64,000 nucleotides of DNA from Caecibacteroides pullorum (GTDB taxonomy: Bacteria > Bacteroidota > Bacteroidia > Bacteroidales > Bacteroidaceae): the NCBI RefSeq assembly GCF_019239235.1, contig NZ_JAAZTS010000002.1, positions 62,001-126,000 of the forward strand, written 5' to 3'. Made by a program: the position numbers and the translations under genes. Position 1 is the stretch's first letter. Every line of letters begins with the position of its first letter. Below the pieces are notes generated by a model. That model made no database searches and was not told where the DNA came from. It saw only the letters and a program-made list of their open reading frames with translations. Shown here piece by piece: positions 10,212-17,559 of this stretch.

Positions 10212-10262
10212 CATTACGCGGATCTGTACAGTATCTTTTTTCCTGTACAAATCCGCGTAATG
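10212..10262. terminator. Bidirectional hairpin terminator
   Basis: Arms 10212-10231 and 10243-10262 pair along 20 bp with a single G-U type mismatch around a T-rich loop. It sits between the convergent CHAT operon and wzz and can serve both. Confidence 0.7.
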
Positions 10263-10288
10263 TTTATAGAAGATATTGGATATCAGGC

Positions 10289-11392
10289 TTATTCCTTGGT
10301 ACCTTTGAACTGTCGGAGCAGGTCTCTGCCGAAAAGAATCCAGCCTACGGAACCGACACCGGCCAGGAATACGAAGCCGATGAGGATCATGGCTTTGGAA
10401 GGCTTGGAGGCACGGAGGGGAACGGTAGCGGCCTGGACTACGGTGTAGACCGGCGTGTTCTCCTGTACCTTGGCTTTGGCGAGCTGGAGCTGCTGGGCAG
10501 TCTGGTTGTAGAGGTTGTAGGCCAGGTTCATCTCGTTCTGCAGGCGTTCCTGACGGGTCTGAACGCTGCGGAGCAGGATGTTCTGGTTCTTGTCTACATA
10601 GTCGGCATAGCGCTGTTGGGCATCGTAATATTTCTGCTGGGCTTCGTCGTAGAGCTTCTGTGTGAAGTCGAGGTCGTGACGGGCCTTGTTGGTACGGTAG
10701 TCAGTGATGTAATCCTGCAGCTTCTGCATGACTGTATCGGTGAGCGTGGCAGAAATGAGCGGATCCTGCATGGTGACGGCAATGGATACAGTGAGCGATT
10801 TCTTGTCCACACTTACGGCAATGCGGTCGTTGAGAGCTTTGACAATCTCGTTTTCCTTTTTGGTGAGCTGGAAGGGATTGACGGTCGCCGTGCTGTCAGC
10901 CTCTTCTTCGTCACCGGAGAAGAGGGAGACGGTCCAACCGATGCACTTGAACGGCAGGGATATCACAGCGCTCCACCAGGGAGAACGTTGATGTTCCTGA
11001 AGATAATCGTAGACAGTGGTCTGGAGTTCGCCGTCGGCATCGCGTACGGGTACGTCGAACAGTTCGGTTGTAAAGGCGACTGAAGAGACGATGTCCGGAT
11101 AAAGGTCGGGTGAAAGTGCATCGGCGCTGCTTCCTGCATTCAAGTTGATGCCTGCCATGCCTGCCAGAGCGGACAGGCCACCCATTGAGCGGCTGCCACT
11201 GGTACTTTCGGGGGCGATGGTGACGTTGGTCGTGTACTCCTTGGGAATGCTAAAAGCTACGACCAGTCCGACTACAGCAGCTATGCCGCACCACTTCAGG
11301 ACAAGCTTGCGGTCTGCCCACACTTTACGGGCCAGTTCGAGGAGGTCGATTTCCTGCTCCTCAACAGGGAGTTGTTTGTTATCTTGTTCCAT
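10289..11392 (-). CDS. wzz: Wzz-type polysaccharide chain-length determinant
   Basis: A 367-residue inner-membrane protein of the Wzz/polysaccharide co-polymerase family, which sets the length of O-antigen or capsule chains. It has the expected plan: a cytosolic N-terminus, a first membrane helix near residues 33-52 followed by the Wzz beta-rich motif (PKEYTTNVTIAPE), a long periplasmic region with coiled-coil heptads (about 205-310), and a second helix near 333-355 preceded by the typical proline-rich VPLRASKPSK. No C-terminal tyrosine kinase domain is present. It follows wza by about 50 bases of low-complexity sequence and ends the operon, before the hairpin at 10212. Confidence 0.85.
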   Translation of the reverse strand: MEQDNKQLPVEEQEIDLLELARKVWADRKLVLKWCGIAAVVGLVVAFSIPKEYTTNVTIAPESTSGSRSMGGLSALAGMAGINLNAGSSADALSPDLYPDIVSSVAFTTELFDVPVRDADGELQTTVYDYLQEHQRSPWWSAVISLPFKCIGWTVSLFSGDEEEADSTATVNPFQLTKKENEIVKALNDRIAVSVDKKSLTVSIAVTMQDPLISATLTDTVMQKLQDYITDYRTNKARHDLDFTQKLYDEAQQKYYDAQQRYADYVDKNQNILLRSVQTRQERLQNEMNLAYNLYNQTAQQLQLAKAKVQENTPVYTVVQAATVPLRASKPSKAMILIGFVFLAGVGSVGWILFGRDLLRQFKGTKE

Positions 11393-11442
11393 ATTTCTTT
11401 AATTGAGAATTGAGAATGGATATTTTAATTCTCCATTTTCCA

Positions 11443-13878
11443 TTATTTAAATATGTTGTAGAGCGTAGCAGCCATTGTACCCAGAGAAGCGGCAGATGTA
11501 CCGATAGAGAGCACTTCGGCAAGGCTTATCGGACGGCGTTCTTTCTTGCTGGGAACGATGATCTGGCATCCAGGTTCGATCTTGGCATTGCGCAGGCGTT
11601 TGACACGGCTGACAGTACCGTTCATATAGACAATGTAAGCACGTGTCTTCTTGGCAAGGCGACTGTAGCCACCGGCTTGATCGATGTAATGAGATACTCC
11701 TTTGCCGGCAATGTAGGCCACGGTATTGGGGAACTGTACTTCACCGCTGATCTTAACGGTGCTGATCTGACCAGGAATGTAGAGACGGTCGCCTTCGCGC
11801 AACACGATGTCATAGTTGCTGCCAGGATGGGCCAGTGCCTTGTCAAGTTCGATACCTACTACATAGGTGTCGGAAACATTAAGTTTGGCGAGCGAAACAG
11901 AGTCGCTACCTGCGCTCATGCGGGCCATGGCAATGGCGGCGTCGCGCTGGGCTATTTCTTCTTCGTTCATCTGACGGATGAGACGGCCACCGCGTACATA
12001 AGCAGAGGGGGTAAGACCACCGGCGCGCTTAACGAGGTCGGAGAGGCGTTCGTTCTTCTGCTGAAGAGTGTAACCGCCGGCGAAGACTACTTCACCACCA
12101 ATGTTAACACGTCGTTGTTCCTGATAGCCGGGACTACGGCGAACTTCTACCATATCATAAGGGTAAAGGACAAAGCCGGGGGTACCGTCAACTACGAAAC
12201 CGTCTTTCAGCGAAAAGGTGAAAGTTTCACTTAATCGAGTCGTTGCTTCAAGACTTTTAGGGTCTTTGAGGCGACGGGATATGTCAACACGGACTGTAGA
12301 AGCACCGTCTAGTAGGCCGCCTGCCTGTACGATGAGATCCTCGAGTGTCGTATTTTCGGCATACGGATAAACACCTGGGCGGGTTACCTCGCCATTGATG
12401 GTAAACGCTCCCTGAGCTTGCAGTTCGTGGATACTGGGAATAACCAGTACGTCTTCACGACGCAAAGGTATGTCGGGAGTGGTACCGTTGAGGAGTCCGG
12501 CCAGGTCGACAGCCAGTACTTCGTGCGTAAGATCTTCGCGTTCGCGGGTCAGGATGGCACGACCGGTAAAGGCGTCGCCTGTAAGTCCTTCAGCACGCTT
12601 GATGAGTTCTTTGACAGTCGTAAGACCACCACCCAGTTCGTACATGCCGGGACGATAGACGGCGCCACGGATTTCGACGCGATTGGCATAGCGGTCGAGA
12701 ATAGCACCAACGGTGACGGAGTCGCCGTCAGCGAGATGCCAGGAAGCATATTGTTTTTCAGTGATGCTGTAGATTTGCTTTTCACTACCTGTGCGGCGGA
12801 TGAGACGTACTTCCTTGCTATAAGCATCACCGGCAAATCCTCCGGCATAGTTGAGAAGGGCAGCCAGGCTTTCGTCCTTTTTCATTTCGTAGAACATGGG
12901 ACGTTTCACGTTGCCACGGATGTCAACCAACATGTCATAAGGAGGAACAATGATGACGTCGCCTTCCTGCAGGCGGGTATCATCGGAGGTCTTTCCCTGA
13001 AGAATATAGTTGTAGACATCGATTTCGTCGATCTTCTTGCCGCCACGTATCAGACTGATGTTGCGCAGTGAGCCGATTTCGGAGATACCTCCTGCACGGT
13101 AGAGTGCATGGAACACAGTGGAGAAAGACGAGAGACGGTAGGTACCGGGGACGGCAACTTCACCCATGACGTTGACCTGAATGCTGCGAATTTGGCCAAG
13201 CGTGACACTGATCTGTGATTCATCGCCCGAGATACCAGCGTATTTGGAAGAAAGCATCTGGCGTATCTTACGGCTGGCATCCTCGATGGTCATGCCGCTA
13301 AGATAGATGGGACCGATCTGGCTGACCATGATATTACCTTCGGGTGTGATTTCCTGACGGATGGTAGTTTCGTTGGCTCCCCAAACGTCGATGATTACTT
13401 CGTCACCGGGGCCGAGGCGATAGTTGGCAGGTGTAGCCATGTTTTCGTTCGGCTCGAAGGTGAGTGCGCGGTTGCTGAATACGTTATGCCCGAAAATCGT
13501 CATCGTGGGAGGAACCGTGTCTTTAGGTGCAACGGAATCTTCCAAGAGGACAGAAAAACCGTTCATAAAGCCGGCGTTGGGATCATCGAACGAGCTGGGA
13601 AGAGATGAACGGGTACGTCGTTCCATATTGGCATCGCCTGTGACCATTTGTTCAGTACTTCCTTTGCTTGCTTCGTAACGCTGTTTGATACGTTCCATTT
13701 GAGCGCGGGTGACTCCACGGGACAACAGCTCACTTCCTATTTCCTGCTCTCCTTTTCCGGAGGCATAGGCTTCTTTGACATACTTTACCACCTGTTCGTC
13801 ACTCATTTGAGCATGAACGGACAGAGAAATCAGCATACATGCAATAGCGAATAAAATGGATTTGCTGAAATGTTTCAT
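11443..13878 (-). CDS. wza: Wza-family polysaccharide export outer-membrane protein
   Basis: The ATG at 13878 is chosen over an in-frame TTG three bases upstream. The product (811 residues) has a signal peptide ending in SVHAQ, then a polysaccharide-export (Poly_export) domain with the motif YRLGPGDEV near residue 155, followed by about six SLBB repeats, each starting with a pattern like IxGEVxxPGxY. No lipobox is visible, in contrast to E. coli Wza. The last 30 residues form a hydrophobic or amphipathic helix, as expected for the outer-membrane end of the channel. It exports capsule or exopolysaccharide together with Wzz. It has its own promoter-like element at 14006 and may also be read from upxY. 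Confidence 0.88.
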   Translation of the reverse strand: MKHFSKSILFAIACMLISLSVHAQMSDEQVVKYVKEAYASGKGEQEIGSELLSRGVTRAQMERIKQRYEASKGSTEQMVTGDANMERRTRSSLPSSFDDPNAGFMNGFSVLLEDSVAPKDTVPPTMTIFGHNVFSNRALTFEPNENMATPANYRLGPGDEVIIDVWGANETTIRQEITPEGNIMVSQIGPIYLSGMTIEDASRKIRQMLSSKYAGISGDESQISVTLGQIRSIQVNVMGEVAVPGTYRLSSFSTVFHALYRAGGISEIGSLRNISLIRGGKKIDEIDVYNYILQGKTSDDTRLQEGDVIIVPPYDMLVDIRGNVKRPMFYEMKKDESLAALLNYAGGFAGDAYSKEVRLIRRTGSEKQIYSITEKQYASWHLADGDSVTVGAILDRYANRVEIRGAVYRPGMYELGGGLTTVKELIKRAEGLTGDAFTGRAILTREREDLTHEVLAVDLAGLLNGTTPDIPLRREDVLVIPSIHELQAQGAFTINGEVTRPGVYPYAENTTLEDLIVQAGGLLDGASTVRVDISRRLKDPKSLEATTRLSETFTFSLKDGFVVDGTPGFVLYPYDMVEVRRSPGYQEQRRVNIGGEVVFAGGYTLQQKNERLSDLVKRAGGLTPSAYVRGGRLIRQMNEEEIAQRDAAIAMARMSAGSDSVSLAKLNVSDTYVVGIELDKALAHPGSNYDIVLREGDRLYIPGQISTVKISGEVQFPNTVAYIAGKGVSHYIDQAGGYSRLAKKTRAYIVYMNGTVSRVKRLRNAKIEPGCQIIVPSKKERRPISLAEVLSIGTSAASLGTMAATLYNIFK

Positions 13879-13994
13879 CAATTTTTAGTTTAGTAAAATT
13901 ATCAATCTTTATGCTTCGTTTTTGATATGGATTCTTGTTGCGTAAAACACCTTTCCGCTTGTATGACACTTCATTTCTTTTTTGCCAGACAGGT

Positions 13995-14013
13995 CTTTGC
14001 GGTCGCAAAGATA
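13995..14013 (-). promoter_or_regulatory. wza promoter -7 with overlapping palindrome
   Basis: On the minus strand TATCTTTG (14013-14006) fits TAnnTTTG and would give wza a leader of about 120 bases. A perfect 7-bp inverted repeat with a 2-base spacer (13995-14010, CTTTGCG/CGCAAAG) overlaps it and could be an operator or a leader hairpin. Confidence 0.5.
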
Positions 14014-14060
14014 CGAAGAATTGTCGGAATAAACGCTGGAAAGGGGGAGATTGTTTATAG

Positions 14061-14642
14061 TCAATCTGCTATTCTTTCTACATAGCCTACCGGAATTTCC
14101 ACATGGGCACATCCCAGAAGGTCGATACGGATGACGACCTGATGTTTGCCGTTCAGGTTGACCAGCTCGCCCTCCAGACCGGTGAGGGGGCCTTTGATAA
14201 CCCGGATCGGATCGCCCGGAGAGAGGGAGGAGGCGCTGAAGCAGACGGCCTCGGGACTGTAGTCGAGCATGAAGCGGAAGCGTTCCATTTGCTGATCGGG
14301 GATGACGGCCGGTGTATGCTGGCCACGCAGGACCATGTAGCGGCTGACCGCTGACAGGGTAAGGGGAACTGGACGTTCCTTGGGCGTGACGTGTACAAAA
14401 ATCATTAGCGGAAGAACCAGTTTTTCCATTCGCTTGATGCGGTCGCTCCAGCGGCGTTCTACTGTCTGCACAGGAAGGTAGTGTTCGATGCCCATGGCGG
14501 TCAGGCGTTCGGCGGTCTTCTTTTCCATGCAGGACTTGACGTAAGCTACCAGCCACTGTTTCTGGGGAGCGGGAGGTGGGGTTATCATGGTGTTTTCTGT
14601 ATCCGGATAAGCGTTCATTTCTTGTCTGATGGAATGATTCAT
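14061..14642 (-). CDS. upxY: UpxY-family transcription antiterminator (NusG-like)
   Basis: A NusG/RfaH paralogue (193 residues from the ATG at 14642). The NGN domain starts with the typical WLVAYVKSCMEKKTAERL at about residue 28, and a C-terminal KOW motif follows (GDPIRVIKGPLTGLEGEL, about residue 140). UpxY proteins bind RNA polymerase in the leader of a capsule operon and let it read through. The ORF could be extended to a TTG at 14657, but that lies within the -7 element at 14655-14662, so I reject it. The next genes on this strand are wza and wzz, the usual start of a polysaccharide operon, although no glycan genes follow here. Confidence 0.85.
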   Translation of the reverse strand: MNHSIRQEMNAYPDTENTMITPPPAPQKQWLVAYVKSCMEKKTAERLTAMGIEHYLPVQTVERRWSDRIKRMEKLVLPLMIFVHVTPKERPVPLTLSAVSRYMVLRGQHTPAVIPDQQMERFRFMLDYSPEAVCFSASSLSPGDPIRVIKGPLTGLEGELVNLNGKHQVVIRIDLLGCAHVEIPVGYVERIAD

Positions 14643-14654
14643 TTTATTTGCGTA

Positions 14655-14662
14655 CAAATGTA
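14655..14662 (-). promoter_or_regulatory. upxY promoter -7 element (TACATTTG)
   Basis: TACATTTG on the minus strand fits TAnnTTTG and lies just upstream of the upxY ATG at 14642. It excludes the longer TTG start. Confidence 0.55.
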
Positions 14663-14725
14663 AAGAAAATATATGTTATAAGGCTCATTTAAATGAAAAT
14701 AGTTTAGAATTTTCTTTTACGCTTG

Positions 14726-16771
14726 TCATACTTCTTTTTTCAGGATGTCTTCCATCTTGAGCAATTCGTCGCGATACTGTGCGGCCTGAAGGAAATCGAG
14801 ATTCTTGGCGGCTTCCTGCATGAGGCGACGTGTGCGTTCGATGCTCTTCTGGAGCTGCTCGGGCGACATGTGGAGGGTGACCGGATCGGCCGCAACGAGG
14901 CGGGACGGTTCGGGCTCGACGTAGGGACGAGGAGCGGCGGAACGTTCGGCCGGTTCGGGGGTAGGAGAAGCAGAGGCTGCCAGCGGGTTGAGGTTGTGGG
15001 CCTTCCGAATCTGCTGGGGCGTGATGCCGTGTTCCCGGTTGTAACGAAGTTGCTTTTCGCGGCGGCGTTCAGTTTCTTCGATGGTCTGCCGCATGCTGTC
15101 GGTGATGTGGTCGGCATACATGATGACACGCCCGTTGACGTTGCGGGCTGCACGGCCGGCAGTCTGCGTAAGCGAACGGTGGGAGCGGAGGAAACCTTCC
15201 TTGTCGGCATCGAGGATGGCTACCAGTGACACTTCGGGTAGGTCGAGTCCCTCACGAAGGAGATTGACGCCGATGAGGACATCGTAGACGCCTTCGCGAA
15301 GGTCGGACATGATCTTGACACGTTCGAGGGTGTCGACATCACTGTGGATGTAGTTGCAGCGGATGTCGTGGTTGAGGAGGTATTCGGTCAGTTCTTCGGC
15401 CATGCGCTTGGTGAGGGTAGTGACAAGGGTACGCTCGCTCTGTTCGATGCGGAGCTGGATTTCTTCCATGAGGTCGTCGATCTGGTTGTGGGTGGGACGT
15501 ACTTCGATGACGGGATCGAGCAGTCCGGTGGGGCGGATGACCTGTTCGACCACGATACCTTCGGAGCGTACCAACTCGTAGTCGGCGGGAGTGGCACTGA
15601 CATAGATGACCTGACGGGCGAGGGCTTCGAACTCGTCGAAGGTGAGGGGGCGGTTGTCACGGGCGGCAGGCAGACGGAAACCATATTCGACCAGGTTCTC
15701 CTTACGGGCACGGTCTCCTCCATACATGGCCCGTATCTGGGGTACACTGACGTGGCTTTCGTCGATGACGATGAGATAGTCCTCGGGGAAAAAGTCGAGC
15801 AGGCAGTAAGGACGGGTACCTTCGGCACGGCCATCGAAGTAGCGTGAATAGTTTTCGATGCCGGAACAATGGCCCAGTTCGCGCAGCATTTCCATGTCGT
15901 AGGTGACCCGTTCGTAGATGCGTTTGGCCTCCAGCATACGGCCCTCTTTTTCGAAGAACTCGACCTGCTTATGGAGGTCGTCTTCGATTTCGTGGATGGC
16001 ACGAAGCGTGTTCTCCTTGGTGGTCATGAAGAGGTTGGCCGGATAGATCTTATAACTGTCGAAAGTGCCGAGGGTGACACCACTGACGGGATCTACTTCC
16101 TCGATACTGTCTACTTCGTCGCCCCAGAAGACGACACGCAGGAGGTTGTCGCTGTAGGCCAGGAAGATGTCCACCGTATCGCCTTTGACACGGAAATTGC
16201 CACGGTTGAGATCGAGGTCGTTACGTTGATAGAGGCTGTCTACCAGGCGGCGCAGGAAGACGTTGCGGCTGAACATCTTGCCCCGGACAACGTCGATGCT
16301 GTTGTTGTAGAAATCGGCCGGATTGCCCATGCCGTAGATGCAGGATACGGAGGAGACGACAATCACGTCCTTTCGTCCGCTGAGCAGGGCAGAAGTGGCA
16401 GCCAGACGGAGCTTGTCGATTTCGTCGTTGATGGCCAGGTCTTTCTCGATATAGGTATCTGAAGAGGGAAGATAGGCTTCGGGTTGGTAGTAATCGTAGT
16501 AAGAGACATAATACTCGACGGCATTGTGAGGAAAGAATCCCTTGAACTCACTGTAGAGCTGAGCCGCCAGGGTTTTGTTGTGGCTCAGGATGAGTGTAGG
16601 CTTATTGATGTTGGCAATGACGTTGGCGATGGTAAATGTCTTTCCGGAGCCCGTAACGCCAAGCAAAGTCTGGGCGGGCAGTCCCTGCAGGATGCCGTCG
16701 GTGAGCTGGCGGATAGCTTCGGGCTGGTCGCCCGTGGGCTTGTAGTCGGATGTAAGCTGAAATTTGTTCAA
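14726..16771 (-). CDS. uvrB: Excinuclease ABC subunit B
   Basis: Full-length UvrB (681 residues), the damage-verification helicase of nucleotide excision repair; it receives DNA from UvrA and recruits UvrC. Visible hallmarks: Walker A GVTGSGKT (residues 38-45), the beta-hairpin segment rich in tyrosine (YYVSYYDYYQPEAY, near residue 90), helicase motifs including DESHVSVPQ and SATPADYE, the TAGRAARN motif VI, and the C-terminal UVR coiled-coil that binds UvrC (last 40 residues). A Pro/Ala-rich linker precedes the UVR motif. A -7 element lies 26-33 bases upstream. It is followed on the same strand by upxY after about 80 bases, without an obvious terminator. Confidence 0.97.
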   Translation of the reverse strand: MNKFQLTSDYKPTGDQPEAIRQLTDGILQGLPAQTLLGVTGSGKTFTIANVIANINKPTLILSHNKTLAAQLYSEFKGFFPHNAVEYYVSYYDYYQPEAYLPSSDTYIEKDLAINDEIDKLRLAATSALLSGRKDVIVVSSVSCIYGMGNPADFYNNSIDVVRGKMFSRNVFLRRLVDSLYQRNDLDLNRGNFRVKGDTVDIFLAYSDNLLRVVFWGDEVDSIEEVDPVSGVTLGTFDSYKIYPANLFMTTKENTLRAIHEIEDDLHKQVEFFEKEGRMLEAKRIYERVTYDMEMLRELGHCSGIENYSRYFDGRAEGTRPYCLLDFFPEDYLIVIDESHVSVPQIRAMYGGDRARKENLVEYGFRLPAARDNRPLTFDEFEALARQVIYVSATPADYELVRSEGIVVEQVIRPTGLLDPVIEVRPTHNQIDDLMEEIQLRIEQSERTLVTTLTKRMAEELTEYLLNHDIRCNYIHSDVDTLERVKIMSDLREGVYDVLIGVNLLREGLDLPEVSLVAILDADKEGFLRSHRSLTQTAGRAARNVNGRVIMYADHITDSMRQTIEETERRREKQLRYNREHGITPQQIRKAHNLNPLAASASPTPEPAERSAAPRPYVEPEPSRLVAADPVTLHMSPEQLQKSIERTRRLMQEAAKNLDFLQAAQYRDELLKMEDILKKEV

Positions 16772-16796
16772 TGGTGTCAGGTTTTGGTTATGAATG

Positions 16797-16804
16797 CAAA
16801 GGTA
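16797..16804 (-). promoter_or_regulatory. uvrB promoter -7 element (TACCTTTG)
   Basis: TACCTTTG on the minus strand matches TAnnTTTG, 26 bases before the uvrB ATG, in the 43-base gap to the nucleotidyltransferase gene. Confidence 0.6.
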
Positions 16805-16814
16805 GTGAAAAAAT

Positions 16815-17558
16815 TTATTTCACCTTCCGGTAATAGGCATCGGCCTGCGCTAGCGTTTCGGGCTTGCCTACGTCGAACCAGCCTTCGGTATCGATGGGGT
16901 AGCACTGGATACGGGCCTGGCGGCAGATGTCGATGTAGAAAGGAATAATGGAAAATTTTCCATTCCACCTGTCGCTGCCCATATAATTGAAAATGGAGGG
17001 CGAAAGGACATGCACACAGCCGAAGGCGAGTTCGTTGTAACGGCCTTCGGTGTAGACGGTACCCGCAGGAAGGGTTTCTCTTGTCGACTTGTTGACCCAT
17101 CCGCACAGGCGATTGTCTGTGTCAGCCAGGAGGTAGCGGGCGGTCTGTCGGTGGTTGGTCAGCAAGGTGGCATCGGCTCCGCTTTCCACGTGGTGCCGGT
17201 AGAAGGCGGCCAGGTCGATATGAGTCAGGATATCGGCGTTGTGGATGAGGAACGGTTCGCCGTCGTCCAGTAGGGGACGGGCTTTCAGGATGCCTCCACC
17301 CGTATCGAGCAGTTCGCCTCGTTCGTCACTGATGTGGATGCGGACGCCAAAGTTGTCGTTTGCTTTCAGAAAATCGAGAATCTGTTCGCCAAAGTGGTGG
17401 ATATTGATGACGATGTCGTGGAAATCGGCTTCTTTCAGGCGCAGTATTACACGCTGGAGCATAGGCACACCGGCTACAGGTACCAGGGCTTTAGGCATGT
17501 GATCGGTAAGCGGACGGAGGCGGGTACCCAGTCCGGCGGCAAATATCATGGCTTTCAT
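16815..17558 (-). CDS. MurU-like sugar-1-phosphate nucleotidyltransferase
   Basis: A 247-residue single-domain NDP-sugar pyrophosphorylase. The signature GLGTRLRPLT lies at residues 9-18, the PKALVPVAG motif follows, and HNADILTH holds the metal-binding Asp; no C-terminal hexapeptide domain is present. This short form resembles MurU (N-acetylmuramate-1-phosphate uridylyltransferase) and related mannose-1-phosphate guanylyltransferases. The upstream neighbour, one base away, is a sugar-kinase-like protein as in the AmgK-MurU recycling pair, so conversion of a sugar-1-phosphate from recycled cell wall to UDP-MurNAc is the likeliest role. Substrate specificity cannot be read from the sequence. 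Confidence 0.78.
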   Translation of the reverse strand: MKAMIFAAGLGTRLRPLTDHMPKALVPVAGVPMLQRVILRLKEADFHDIVINIHHFGEQILDFLKANDNFGVRIHISDERGELLDTGGGILKARPLLDDGEPFLIHNADILTHIDLAAFYRHHVESGADATLLTNHRQTARYLLADTDNRLCGWVNKSTRETLPAGTVYTEGRYNELAFGCVHVLSPSIFNYMGSDRWNGKFSIIPFYIDICRQARIQCYPIDTEGWFDVGKPETLAQADAYYRKVK

Positions 17559-17559
17559 G

